A DNA stretch of 64,000 nucleotides from Eopsaltria australis (GCA_034509425.1 JAVTVJ010000048.1:992001-1056000); one strand, 5' to 3'. Counted from the first letter of the stretch, positions 22,808-34,448 are shown. The notes: generated by a model not told the origin, from the sequence alone. A program made the numbers and translations.

Positions 22808-23799
22808 CAAACCTCCCATACTCTGTGGAATTTTCCTCCTTCTTGTCCTTGTTTTCAGCTTCAGAATAAAAGGCACCAAAAAATGTGGCCCATTTTCCCC
22901 CAAAATCTTCATATTTAAGAAAAATGAAGAGATTAGATCTTGGAAAAGTATCTGGTTAATATTGGCTGCCTTTCCTCATTTTCTGTCTCCCATGGTTGTG
23001 ATTTCCTTAAATTAAGACTCCAACTTTGAGTTTTGATCCATTGAGGGTGAGCAGAGGCTCATGAGACCCTGAAGGTGCCCAAATCCCACAGCAATGGATT
23101 CTTCCTTTAAAGGGCCATTCACAGCTTTAGAAAGTAATCTTTAAAAAATAAAATCCCTTTTCCAAAAGGCTCTGGCCAGGATTGATTTGGATGCCGGGCA
23201 GTGCTTGGCAAATTCCTGCCTTGCCGGGGATGCTCCTCATGGATTTGGCTTCTCCTTTTCCAACCAGCCCTGCCAGCAGTGCCAGCTCCTCAGGAATTCC
23301 AAACACAGGCATTTTTGTGGTCATTTCTCCTTCTTTCACAGGGCTTTGCTCAGCAGTACTTGGAACATGTTGGCCTCGTGGATTTCTGGCAGGAGCTTGG
23401 AGAGTTCTGATCCCTCTAGGAACAGTCTGTCTGTCTGTCTGTCTGTCAATTCTATCTCTATTTTAAACAAGCTCAGCTGTGCCTGGGGTGGGAAATCTGC
23501 CTTTCCTTCTCAGGGATCTCCATCCAAAGGCCCATCTCCTCTCTCAGGAGGAGCTGCCTTGGTTTTCCTGATTTTCCCATTTGTTTTAGCAAACTGGACC
23601 ATGGGATTACCTTTGCTGTGTCCCCTTCAGCCTGCTCCATAGACAAATTAGTTTGCTCCTGGAGAGGAGCTGCATTTTTTTATCTTTGTAAAAGGAAAAG
23701 AAATGAAACATTTTGAACGTGGCCTTTTCCTCTGCTGTGCTATTCATAGCAAAAGTGTCACGGGTGCTTTTCACTCCTTCCCTTCTCTTCCTTTTTTCC
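22808..23799. other. Unique sequence with a short TCTG repeat
   Basis: A GTCTGTCTGTC... tract of about 24 bp at 23424-23447 is the only repeat seen. No gene was recognised. Confidence 0.45.
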
Positions 23800-24010
23800 C
23801 CCTAAATCTTCATGAATAAACAGACAAAAAAAGGACAATCTTAACCTTCCCTGCTGAGTTTTGAGGGTCAATGATTAATTAAATCTTCCCAGCACAGTCC
23901 GCAGCCTCTTTGTAAAAAGCTCTGATTGATAATGAGGAAATCAATATTCACAGCTCTGTTTGCCCCACGATGACACCGAGTGACCCAACCGCTCCAGAAC
24001 TGACCAAAAA
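23800..24010. promoter_or_regulatory. Candidate conserved non-coding element
   Basis: AT-rich unique sequence with TGATTAATTAAATC at 23872-23885 (overlapping homeodomain cores), a TGATTGAT PBX/HOX-like site near 23923 and an ATTCACAG motif further right. No repeats and no open frame. The assignment is by texture only. Confidence 0.25.
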
Positions 24011-24390
24011 ACCCCAACGAGCCGACGGTGAAACATCTCTAAATAAGGAGAGAAAAGACGGCTTCTAAAAATGAACGTTGTCTCATCTCAGCATGTGGGA
24101 AACTTTTGAGGTTATTGCTGGGGGCCAAATATAAAAAGCAGCTCTCCATATGTTCTCGTGATGGATTTGAAGCCGGGGGACCACGCTGTGGTTGAGGTTT
24201 GCAGCTCAGATATGGAGTGATACAGTCGCAGAAGAATTCGGCGCAGCAGCCAAAGGTCGGGAACACAAATGGAAAGTTGGGAGGCAGGACAAAGGTTAGG
24301 AAGTAGCAAAGGGATCAAACAGCCTCAGGAGCAAGACCCGAACGCAACTCATGGAGTGACTCATCCACGCGCTGTTCCCGGCAGGACGGA

Positions 24391-24602
24391 GTTTGTTTTC
24401 AGGTTGGATATTAGGAAATATTTATTCATGGAAAGGGTGGTCAGGCATTGGATCAGGCTGCCCAGGGAAGTGGTGGAATCACTCCTGTCCCTGGAAATGT
24501 TCAAAACATTTCTAGACAATGAATGATTTATTGGTGGATGTGGCAATGGTTGGACTTGATGATCTGAGAGGTCCTTTCCCACTTTCATGATTTTCTGATT
24601 GT
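24391..24602 (+). mobile_element. CR1 LINE 3'-terminal fragment, about 210 bp
   Basis: Sense-strand CR1 from 'ttcaggttggatattaggaa' through 'ggtcaggcattggatcaggc', 'tgcccagggaagtggtggaa' and 'tggttggacttgatgatctg' to 'tttcccactttcatgatttt'. The left part corresponds to the last codons of ORF2 and the right part to the 3' untranslated end. Confidence 0.95.
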
Positions 24603-24789
24603 CCCATTTTATGGTTCAGCCCCTCCAAGCTGAGTTTTCCTGGATTCCTGGTGGGAGCTGGCTTGGTTTGCCAGGCTCCCTCCAAATCCCTGCATGTGGG
24701 ATCCTCAATCACCTCTACTGATGATCTCCCTTCCTCCCCACTCCCAAGAAAACATTTTCCCTGGGAGCCAGACCATAATTCAAGGAAAT

Positions 24790-24848
24790 TCAGGTCAGAG
24801 GAGGCTTCAGCTCACCTTGTCCAACCTCTTGCTCAAAGCAGGCTCAGA
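24790..24848 (-). mobile_element. Old CR1 3'-end scrap
   Basis: 'ccttgtccaacctcttgctc' followed by 'aaagcaggctcag' matches the complement of a divergent CR1 3' end that often reads 'gtccaacctcctgctcaaag'. It is short and decayed. Confidence 0.6.
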
Positions 24849-25134
24849 GATGAGGAGAATTCATGGCCAGTGAGAGGTTGAGTGGATGAGCTCTCACTTT
24901 ATGCTCAGTTTTTGTGAAAAGACGATGAAAAAGGACAAAGAAAAGGATTTCTCATCATCTGGCATGAAGGATGACCTTTCATGAGCCAAGCAGGGTGACA
25001 TCCCACTTGTCACCCCCAGCCCTGGGCCAAGCAGTGATGTCAGGCTGGCAGAATTCCTTTGAACCCCTGGAAAAGCCACTGGTTTCGAAATGACCCAAAG
25101 CTGTGAAGAGGAGCCCTTGTTTCTCCCTTTCCAG

Positions 25135-25258
25135 GGATTCTGAATCCAGCATTGCTCATCATTCACAGGGAATGGAATCAAAAGCTGGAATGGGAGCAGA
25201 ATGACAGCTCCAGTAAATTAGAAATTAAGAACAGTGTTGGTGCTGAAGGCAACACTGG
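25135..25258 (+). other. Candidate 124-nt exon (predicted from splice sites)
   Basis: Acceptor: TGAC branch-point match about 41 nt upstream, pyrimidine tract 'cccttgtttctccctttcca', AG at 25133-25134. Donor: ACTGG|GTAAGT at 25259. One of the three frames is open across the whole interval (41 codons) and the other two are closed. One open frame over this length is common by chance. The inferred peptide shows no family I know. Confidence 0.22.
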
Positions 25259-25639
25259 GTAAGTCTGACTGCTCTGGGAAGTGTTTTCAGGGTCTCCACT
25301 GATATAAAATTACTTTTTTTTGTGGCTTGTTGCACCACCTGAAGTGTGCAATGGCACCATCCTCATTCTCCAAGTGGAAACTGGGGTTGGTATAAAAGAA
25401 AGAGAAAGTCTAATGTTCATTTCAGTCCAAATTATCCATCTAAAATGAGATGCCTTATCTAAATTAGTTTTTTATGGTTTTTTTTTCTTTTAGAGGGCAA
25501 ATTATCTGATTCCACAGGATTCTGTCATGTATAAATCCTTATCAGAGGATCATTCTGAGGATTAGGAATGGAAGAAGGGTTAATCAAAGTGAGCTAAATA
25601 CTTCATTTCAGAATATTGCCTCTGATCTGCAAACCTGTT
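25259..25639. other. AT-rich unique sequence
   Basis: About 380 bp without recognised features, between the candidate exon and the enhancer-like block. Confidence 0.35.
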
Positions 25640-25860
25640 TTGCTGAGAATTCTTTTTCCAACATTAAAGCAGCGATTTACTGAGCGATAACCGTGGCAGA
25701 CACCTCCAAATTAGTTAATTATGAGGCCTTGGACACTCCAGACTCTGATATAAACTAATTTCCCCCTTTGAAGCCTGTAATTTTGATTCTCTGCTCTTGA
25801 TCACAGGCTTCTCACTGGGAGCAGCGAGGCTTCAGAGCTCGTTAGCAGGCTTAGTGTGAT
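25640..25860. promoter_or_regulatory. Candidate conserved non-coding element
   Basis: Unique AT-rich block with AATTAGTTAATTATGAGG near 25710 (clustered TAAT homeodomain cores), a TGATCACAGG motif near 25798 and preserved CpGs (GCGATAACCG near 25685). It has no repeats and no convincing frame. Regulatory status is inferred from texture. Confidence 0.27.
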
Positions 25861-27205
25861 GGGTGCCCTTAATGACTCCTGTTCAGTGATTTCTCCAACT
25901 CTGTTAATTCCACTTGACGTCCTGACCTGCTTCTCCCAGACCCACGGAGCTGCCACGTCTCCTTGGATGTTTGTCTTTGCAGAGAGCCCTACAATAATTC
26001 CCCGAGGCTCAGTTATCAGCTGGTTTTCATCTCATTTCCATTTTTTTTATTATTAAGTTGGGTTTTTTTTTGGGTTTTTTTGCCCTGCTTTCTTGGGCTT
26101 TTGTTTAGATCCAGAAAAATCAATAAATACCCCAGCAAAAAGGCATTCCTGGAAGGTTTGGGGTGCGTGGAGCCACAGGAGCCATTAAAAGTGTCTGCAG
26201 GGCACAGTTCCCAGGCCGGGCGTGTGGGGGTGGGGTTTCTCTCATTTTAATATCAGATGTCTGCAAATTATTGAAGTCTGTGCAAGTCACTCAATTCTGC
26301 CTTTACAGCCTCCAGACACCCCTTCCCTCCCTGGCCTCCAGGTTCAATTTCGTGCAAGGTCTCCATAAACCCGTTTAAAAGAGAAATAAAAGCGAAGCGA
26401 ACCAACCAAAACACCCCAAAATGGGTTTTCCTTTGCAGCAGGTAGAGTTTGAGGGCTGTCAGACAGCGCTGTCTCCGAGCATCTCAGGGATTTTTAAAAT
26501 CAATTTCACTTCCAGCTGCTTTCTCCTCTCCTAAGTTTTCCTCACCGGAGACTCTCTTAACCCCAGCCCATTACAGCTGACTCAAAGCGCTGCGAGTCAA
26601 ATAAAGAGCAGCCACATTTGCAGCAAAGTAGGGTCAGCTCTGGTTTAATTCAAAATGGAAAGCCAGGTGCTTTAAGTGCACTTTGCAAGAGGGGGTTAAG
26701 TTACAAAAATAAACTTCCTCGCACTGGCACAAGCTCGTGGAGAAGGAGCAGAAGAAAAATTGTGCTCATCCAATTCTATAGAGCTTGGCAGGAGATGGGA
26801 AAAGCAGAGCAGGGTTTCTAGGAAAGCTCAGGGAAAGTCGCTGCTTAGAAAGCTGATCTGGTGAATTTTGCTTTTACTTTTTTTTTTTTTTCTTTTTTTC
26901 CTGGATTCTCACAAAACCACACAGGCCAGGAGGGACTGACTTCAGTGTCTGCCACAGTGCACTGGTCTAGAAAGGAGCTTTGTGCAGATGATGCTGCGTG
27001 TGCTGAGTGTTTCTGTAGCTCTGTTTGAAGAGATAAAAAGAAAAGTCCCCAAGTGCAAAGAGCACCAAAAAATCCTCTTAGAAGTTCCAGCCATGTGGAA
27101 AGCCAGGCTCAATTTATGTCTTTATCTATACTGGCACTTAAAAAAATATTTCAGTTATGGCTTTAAAATGAGAGTCAAATCTCTCCAGATCCCTTGGAAA
27201 GACAA
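25861..27205. other. Unique sequence with poly-T runs
   Basis: Contains a 14-bp perfect palindrome (AGACAGCGCTGTCT) at 26461-26474 and a poly-T run near 26878. No gene was recognised. Confidence 0.4.
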
Positions 27206-27390
27206 GGATTGGATTGGATTGGATTGGATTGGATTGGATTGGATTGGATGGGATGGGATGGGATGGGATGGGATGGGATTGGATTGGACCGGATTGGATT
27301 GAATTGGATTGGATTGGATTGGATTGGATTGGATTGGATTGGAATGAACTGGATTGGATTGAACTGGATTGGATTGGATTGGATTGGATG
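27206..27390. repeat. (GGATT)n pentanucleotide array with internal (GGATG)6
   Basis: Thirty-seven pentamer positions in perfect 5-bp register, mostly GGATT. An uninterrupted block of six GGATG units sits at 27246-27275, with a few GAACT, GGACC and GAATT variants. No unit contains a stop in most frames, which explains several overlapping open frames on both strands. It is not the vertebrate telomere repeat TTAGGG. Confidence 0.98.
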
Positions 27391-30300
27391 GGAAGGTGTG
27401 AGACCCATCCCATTCCACTTTTCTGCCAAGCTCTTCTCATCCTGCAGAGCATCTGGACCTTCTCCAGGTGAGCATGGTCCTGGTTATCCAGGGCTCATCC
27501 AGGTCTCTGCTCCTGCTTTTCCAAGGAATTTGGTGCACACTGATAAAAAGGGTTGGGATCCTTGTGAGGTTTTCTTCACATTCCTGAGTGCTGGAACTTT
27601 TCCTCTGGTACAGGCATTAACTGTGATCCTCTGAAATCAAGGGGAACAAGGATTCCTTGAGCATTTTCCCCTTCATGAGCCCATAAGAAAAATGGGAACC
27701 TGCGGAGAATTAATTTATGGGTATTTGATATTCAGAAATAAGTACAGTGGGAATAAACCAGGAAATGCTGATGTTGAAAGACAGCTCTGTATAAAAATAA
27801 AACTTAGTTGGTGTTTTGGTTTTCAGAAGCCTCTCAGATGGTGTTGGACACCTTTGTGTGGGCAAGGGAATAAAGGCCTTCAATCACCATAACCAGCATG
27901 GAGGAAAAGGGAAATTACTCTCCCTTTAAAAATCTGGAAGGTTTAAAATTGTTCCAATATTTTGAGGGTCTGACCATGCCCTCAGTCCCACTGGGCAGAT
28001 GGAGCAGTAATTACAGGATTTTTTTCACTTGCATATCCCACATAATGAAGGAAAAACAAGGTAAGAGCACATGAATCCAACCAGAATGGGGAAACCCAGG
28101 AATTGTAGGAGTCGTTGTCCCAGTCTTTCACTGGAGGGATTTTTAGGCATGCCTCGCTCAGGAAGGCAAGTAAATAGGAGGAAACATCTTCTTTTAAAAA
28201 GAAAATCACATCTTAATCCTCAGAGGTGCAGAAGGAACCTTAGAGAGGCAAAATGGAAAAATTTCCAGCACGAGGAGGCAAATAAAGAGCCCACATTTAT
28301 TTTTTGCAAAAGTCTGATGAAGTTTAAGTCCATAATAAGCCCGGGGTGGGAGGGGGGAAGGCAGTGAGAGGGGCTGACTCATGTTTTTTCAATGTTTGGG
28401 GTTAGCACCAGAGTGTTGGGCGAATTCTTCTGTGTACTTAATATGTGTGAAGGAAATTATAATTGGTCCATAGATGATTTGTTAACTAAAAATAGGGGCT
28501 GAAGCTGTAAAAATATTTGTAACATAAAATTTCAGCGGCTCTCCATCATTCTTTAGTGCTTTTCCCCAAACGCCTTGCGAACTTTGGGGTCTCTAAACAC
28601 CTCTCCAGGGTAATTTATTGGAGGGCTGATGGCAAAGCTGAAGATGAATTTCAGCACTTGGAGTGAGATCTGCAAAGGCAGCTGAACCAGATGAGGACCT
28701 ACCAAGGTAACGGAGCAGCTCCTTCTCCATCACGACGTGGAATTCCCTCGCTGACCTCGGGGTTGTCACCCTGCCAGCGTCTTTTGTGCTGTCAGGAATT
28801 TGTATTTCTGAGTGAGGGTGCAGCAGCTGAGGTTTGGCCATCAGAACAATCTCCCCTTGGTGTCCCCAAAGCCATAAGCTCATCCCAGGATTTGCTGATC
28901 ATTTGCTGTTGTCTTTCCAGTCCTAATTTTTCACGTTTTTTCCATATTTTGAACAACGTTCTGCCCACGTTTGGCACCTTCTTCCTTTGAAAAAATAGTG
29001 AAAAACCCTTCTTGGACACCCCCTTTTCACGCAGCCCAAACAGGAATGTTCCCAGATGTCCTCAGCAAACTTTCCATGAGAGAGGAACCCCGAGTGAGTC
29101 AGCCCTGTGTGGTCTCACTCGTTTCGTGGCACGTCACCTCATTTTTTTGGGTACACGTAGGGAAAGTCACAGGGCGAAGCTGGAATTGATTGAAAGTCCA
29201 GTTGAACTTGGTGGAAAAATTCCTCTCCTGACCTTCCCGAGCTTTGGCTGCTTTCCAGGCTCATGATGTTCACACCTCCTTAATGCAACCCCCGGCACTT
29301 GAGTCATGTCGAGCTGGGGCGGGGGAAATGTCAGGTAATGCGGCCTCAGCAGCCACCCTGGAGGGGACTCAGCTTTTCCCAGCCCTGCCACGCTCCAGCC
29401 TGGAGTTTATGACGTTCTCCTTGTCCCAGTGCATCCCAACTGAGCAGAAAATTTTGCTCTGCCTGCGACAGGAGCTGGCGGAATACGAGCTGCCCCCAAC
29501 GCCTCGCCCTTGACCTCAGCCTTGCTCCCGCTCCTCTCCACCAGCTCTGCCCCCTCCCAGCCATCCCCCTCCCTCCTCTTCCTCTCCCCAGTCCCATGAC
29601 AGGGCTCTGGACTGCTCCAAAAATCTGTCAGCTGGAGCTCCTACCCCCTGAAATTATAGGAGATGGTTTGAGGCCTGCTCAGTGTTACCTCCCTGTCACT
29701 TCTCGATTGCCCTTTATTAATAGGTGGATGAACTTGAGCAAATCCCACAAATTCCTCTGCTTTCCTCTTTTTGCCTTCCCATCTCGCCTCTCTTTTGCTG
29801 CTCTGCACCTCTCAACCCACTCCCCTCTCCCCCTTCAAACCCAAGACAAAAATCAAGATTAAAACCACTGTCCCTTAAGCAGTTTTCACGTGTGTGAAAA
29901 CAACCTCAACATCAAGGTTATTTCTTGCTCCAGAAGGAGTGGAGAGCTTGGGATGGAATTTATCTGGCAATGGGAGCGCCCTGCTAACAGCCACTTAATT
30001 TCATTTTTAATTTCAGTCTCCACGATGGGGTCATGAAGGAAAGAAGCTGAAGAAATCCTTGTCCCCCTTGCTATCACCCATTCCATAGGTCCAGAGCACC
30101 AGAGGAAAAGTCACCGCCTCCACATCTGGCATTTAGCAGTTGAATTTTTACCTTTAGGGGAATTCTGCTGCTTGAATAACAAACAATAAAATCAAATGGA
30201 TTTTTAACATCTTTACTCAGGATGAAATCAGCAGTTACATGGATCCACAAGACCTGACGAGCCAACTCTCCCTTTTCCCGGTGATTATCCGTCCATTCCC

Positions 30301-30597
30301 TCCGTGAATTACCAGGGGATGCCCAGCATGGTCTGGTTTGGGTAAAACTGTGTGGAAATGGCAAAAACATGGAGGAATAATTTGTAGGAGAGGGGTTGGA
30401 ATCACGGATGAACCCCACGCTGGTTGCCCCATGGATGGAATATCTCAGCAGTGTGGGAAGCCAGGGTCCAGCAGTGCTGGAGTCAATGGTTTCCTGAAGT
30501 CAGAAATCACAGGAAACTGCAAATTTTGTCCCAGATGGATCCAGTAAATTGTTTGTTGTGACCCTCTGGCTTTAGACTGAGAATAAATGGACATTTT
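27391..30597. other. Unique sequence, no gene recognised
   Basis: About 3.2 kb with only short overlapping open frames (up to 99-106 codons) and no repeat family. A GC-richer patch at about 29230-29520 has a few CpGs but no clear motif set. Confidence 0.4.
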
Positions 30598-30690
30598 GTC
30601 AAATAAAAATTTATTAAATAAAAAGTTATTAAAGAAAACATGATTGAGTAAATATTTTATTAAATAAAAAATCATTAAATAAAAAAATCC
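30598..30690. repeat. A-rich degenerate tandem, ATTAAATAAAAA unit
   Basis: Four or five units of ATTAAATAAAAA or close variants, separated by a diverged middle section. It looks like a decayed simple repeat. Confidence 0.75.
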
Positions 30691-30824
30691 CTTACATTAC
30701 AATTTTATGCTTGGCCCAAATTTTCAAGAAGCAAGGTCACTGTGAGCCATCCTCTTTGCATTGATCTAAAAAAATTTACATTTTATTGATTTCTTTAGAA
30801 AAGAAACCTCACCCAGCCATCAGC

Positions 30825-30949
30825 ATCCCCATCCCTGGAAGTGTCCAAGGCCAGGTTGGAGGGGGCTTGGAGCAACCTGGGATAGTGGAAGGTGAAATGA
30901 GATGATTTTTGAGGTCCCTTCCAACCCAAACCATTCTGGGATTCCACAG
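30825..30949 (+). mobile_element. CR1 LINE 3' fragment
   Basis: Sense CR1: 'atccctggaagtgtccaagg', 'ccaggttggagggggcttgg', 'agcaacctgggatagtggaa', then 'ggtcccttccaacccaaacc' and 'attctgggattcc'. The segment that normally specifies 'tccctgcccatggcaggggg' is deleted. Confidence 0.95.
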
Positions 30950-31202
30950 AAGGTTGTTTTTGAGTGCAGCCCTTGGTTCTGGATTTCTGTGACTCATTCC
31001 GAGCTCCTATCCCATCAAATCCCTTTCCATCCTCTAAGGAAGGAGGGAATTCAGGCCATGGGGTATGTCCTGCTCATCCTGGGAGAGATTGTTGGGAGGT
31101 TTGGAATCTGAGCTCGTTGTGTGATAAAGGGCTTTTAAAAAATCAATTTGATTTTATTGTTGAATTTATAAGGGTTTAATAACTCACCTGGGTAAAAATC
31201 AA

Positions 31203-31261
31203 ACCTTGATGATCCTCGTGGGTCCCTTCCAGCTCCGAAGATTCCATGATTCGATGATTCC
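31203..31261 (+). mobile_element. CR1 LINE 3' terminus with tail repeats
   Basis: 'ccttgatgatcctcgtgggt', 'cccttccagctccgaagatt', then two full 8-bp tail units ATTCCATG and ATTCGATG. The octamer tail marks the true 3' end of the element. Confidence 0.88.
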
Positions 31262-31910
31262 CTCAAAAATGTGGCTGCTAAAACTTTAAATTAATTATTT
31301 CCTCAATCAAAACCAACAAATATTTCAGTTCTTTTGGCATAAATGTGACTCTTTCTTCTGCAGTTAAGGACCTCCCTTGACTCCCATGGGAGGGTTTAAC
31401 CTGCAGCTCATTTTCAGATTCTTTGCTGAAACAAGGCTTTGATACCAATTATGTTTCTGCTTCCCTCTCATCATTTCTCACCCCTTTCCTCATCTGCTCC
31501 TTCTAATCTCTCCTTGTTTTGTGTAAATAAATCCTAAATTGATGTCATTTTCTGTCCTATGGATAATTGTTTATGTTGAACCAGATTTGCGGTTTTATTG
31601 GAGTTGAAGGGAACCTGAAAGATCCAAGTGCAGAAACCCAGGGCTCAGTGGCTTAAAACCAACTTGTGGATGGATCCAGTCAAATTTACATTAATTAACT
31701 GTACTTCTTAACTGTTCTCCTGCATTTTGTCCCCCTCCATCTGTTGCTCCTTTGTAAAATAAAAACATTATCTTGCTTCACTCTGTTTAAATTTGCTTTA
31801 AGGCTGACACAGAGCTGAGGTGGGTTTTTCTTGGCCAAGTAAAACATTGCAAAGATTGCTGAAAACTCTGATTGCCATGTGATTTTTTTTTTTGTATTTT
31901 GCCCTCACAG
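31262..31910. other. AT-rich unique sequence
   Basis: About 650 bp without recognised features apart from the branch point and pyrimidine tract of the candidate exon that follows. Confidence 0.35.
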
Positions 31911-31938
31911 GTGAATTCAACCCAGGTCTACAAATGAG
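31911..31938 (+). other. Candidate 28-nt microexon (predicted from splice sites)
   Basis: Acceptor: CTGAT branch-point match with its A at about 31870 (40 nt upstream), a run of T's, then TTTTGCCCTCACAG with the AG at 31909-31910. Donor: TGAG|GTGAGT at 31939, consensus from -2 to +6. The 28-nt exon is within the microexon size range. It does not preserve frame if skipped (28 = 3 x 9 + 1). No neighbouring coding exon was identified, so a non-coding transcript exon or a decoy are both possible. Confidence 0.22.
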
Positions 31939-33744
31939 GTGAGTCTAATTTCAACTCCTGACTGCTTTATCAGTGAGGTGACAAATTCACTGGAACTGTT
32001 TCCTGAGGATATTTGTTTTCTTTTCCCCACTTCTGCTGAGAGCTGGGACATTATTTTTCTGTAGAAAGGCCACTTGCAGCTGAAACAGCTCCAGGCTTTG
32101 CTAAAAGATAAATTTGTTTAAATGACTTCTACAGAATAAGAAATAATGAAGAAAAACCCTAAAAAGAACAGGACCTCAATCAAGATTTGGTTCCTCGGGC
32201 TTTGCCACAAATCCCCCCTGTAACTTGGGAATGTGATGTTACCTCTTTACCTTAGTTATGAATTGATGGGAAAGATGAAAAATGCTCCCTTTGTCTCATC
32301 TCCCTGCACTGATTTGTACAGGTTTTATAATAACTCTGCACAATTCAAAATCACTTAAGGGTCCCTTTATGAAGGCAGAATAGTGCATACAATTATATTT
32401 TTATTTCTATAAGAACCCAGCCTTTCATCTTTCGGTGCCTTGATATGTGGTGACCATGATAATTCCTGCTTTGTGCCTGAGCTCTTTGATCCAGGGAGAT
32501 TTCCAGCTCCATCATTTTTGGGAGTCCCTGGCTGAGGGAGGACTTTGTTCTTTGTTCCCTATTTCCTAAAACACAGCAGATGTCTCAGCTCTCCCTGTAA
32601 GGTAGGGTTGGAACCACCCCTGGCCCATTCAGTGTCCAAAATTCAATGAGTTCCTCTCAGAAAATGGCAATTAAAATTATCTGTTATGGACACGGTTTGG
32701 GGTTTTGCCCCTGGGTGGTTTTCTGAAAGCTGCTGGAGAACAGAGCAAGCCCTTTCCTTTCTGACTGCTCTGTCACACTCATATTTCACAACAACAACAA
32801 CATCTCAACCTTTCTGCACAGATGGACTCAGAAAATTGTGAGGCTGGGACTCGCCTTCAGCAGAAAATTGAGCTCTGCTAGCTTGGATCTTTTTTTTTTT
32901 GTGCACGTGAACCTGAAGGAGAAACCACTTTTGCTTTTCTGCAGAATTTAAATCATGTTTGGGATACAGGGAGAAGGACCCCCAATGGTGAAACAAAGGG
33001 TGGGTGCCACCATAGGTCATCATTGCAAAAATAATAATATACATTTAATAATAGAAAAGACTTTTTCAGCTCCAAAATCGTGCTCTGGGCTCCATCAGCT
33101 CCCCTGCCTGCACTCAGATCCCTGCTGCCATCAAACCCCAAGGTTCAGATGAAGTGTCCTGGTGCAAGCCCATCTCTGTTTCACTTTTCTCAGCCTGCCA
33201 GTCCCATGATGCTGCTGGAGTGAATTGGCCAAAGACAGAAAAATCACCACCTTGCTTTTTAAATATTTTCCTACATTTTCACCTTCAGAATATGGAATAC
33301 TCATTAAAATACATGGAAAGGAGGAAAAGAAAGGCAGCTAAGCAGAAACTACATTTTATTTCCTAATTTCTTGCTGCTGAAATTATGATGCCATTTGGGG
33401 AGGGAAGAGAAGGAAGGAAATAATTTTTTTCTGTGAGTTCTCACAAACTTAAAATGATTTTTTTTAGTAGTTGGTACCATGAGACACAGTGATGCTGAAC
33501 ATCACTTTGCTTTGCAGGTGACAGCATTTGGCCTGAGCACGTGGTTAAATCCCAGCAGCCTGATGCAAACCCTAAATAATTATAGGCTAAACCATATCTG
33601 AAAACTTTTTGGCCACAGAGAGATTTGTATCTCTCTGACTTAGTGACAGGAGGGAAACCTGTGCTATCCCAGATTTCCACCTCTGAGGGATTCACCTGCC
33701 TCACTGGGATGTCATGAGGCAGCTCTAACAATCCCAGACTTCTG
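31939..33744. other. Unique AT-rich sequence
   Basis: About 1.8 kb of AT-rich sequence with a short CAA run near 32790. No gene or transposon was recognised. Confidence 0.4.
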
Positions 33745-33952
33745 CCAGCCCCTTTCCTCTCGGAACTCATCAGGTTTGCTAGAGAGGGTTTCACCTGCCC
33801 CTTTCCTTCTGGAACCCAGCAATTTTGCTGGGAAGGTTTCTCAAGTCCCTTTTCTTCTGGAATTCAGCAGCACTCTTTCCTGGGGGGGGTTTCTCCAGCC
33901 CCTTTCCCCCTGGAACTCAGCAGCTTTGCTGGGAAGGGTCTCTCCAGGACCG
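33745..33952. repeat. Minisatellite, 4 copies of a 48-53 bp unit
   Basis: Unit marks (C)CCCTTTCC followed by 'tctggaactcagcagctttg' or a variant start near 33749, 33798, 33847 and 33899. Length differences come mainly from a run of G in the third unit. Each copy ends in a GGGTTTCTCC-like sequence. Confidence 0.92.
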
Positions 33953-34448
33953 TCTCGCTGCTGTAAGCTGAGCCGGTCAGGCCGGAGGTTTTAGCCCTCC
34001 TGAAGAATTTGGAGGAAGGGTTCTTAAGCTCCTCAGTGCATGAGCCATGCGAGCATCTGGCCATAAATCCCCTAAGCTCGGGCTCTTAGCGGTGATACAG
34101 CAGCACTCGCTGGGCTCCTCGGGATAACGCTGCTCTGATGGAGCGGGGATGCGGCAGGGAAGGGCCGGAGCCTCGGGGGCGGCTCCACGGGCTTTGCTGT
34201 CCCAGGAAAAGTGGCAAATGTCCACTTTCCTCACAGCTATTCCTGCTTTTTGGAGCCCCCGGCGCAGAGACAGCGCTGTCGGCACCGCCTGCCAGGAGGA
34301 GGTTTGGGAGAGCAGCCCCGATGTCCCCAGGGCACAGCTGAGCTTTCCTCTTGCCTTCCCCTCTGATCCCTTGGCTGAGGATGAAGAGCGTCTGTTCAGC
34401 CTCCTCATCCCTCCCTGCTCCTCCAAATCGCGGCTCAGAGAGCCAGAG
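33953..34448. other. GC- and CpG-richer unique sequence
   Basis: About 500 bp, noticeably richer in G, C and CpG than most of the window (for example around 34140-34190 and 34255-34320). It contains the palindrome GACAGCGCTGTC at 34269-34280. Open frames run through on both strands but are unassigned. Confidence 0.4.

Noticed and set aside
26905..26965. Possible CR1 3' end (CACACAGGCCAGGAGGGACTGACTTC)
   Set aside because: Only a short, weak resemblance to the CR1 terminus, and the neighbouring diagnostic blocks are absent.
27206..27390. Interstitial telomere repeat
   Set aside because: The unit is GGATT/GGATG, not TTAGGG.
27138..27634. Several overlapping frames with GLDWI or SNPIQ repeats
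   Set aside because: They are translations of the GGATT pentamer array in different frames.
31182..31191. Minus-strand CCAG|GTGAGT donor
   Set aside because: It is a good donor match but abuts a CR1 terminus and has no credible acceptor on its upstream side.
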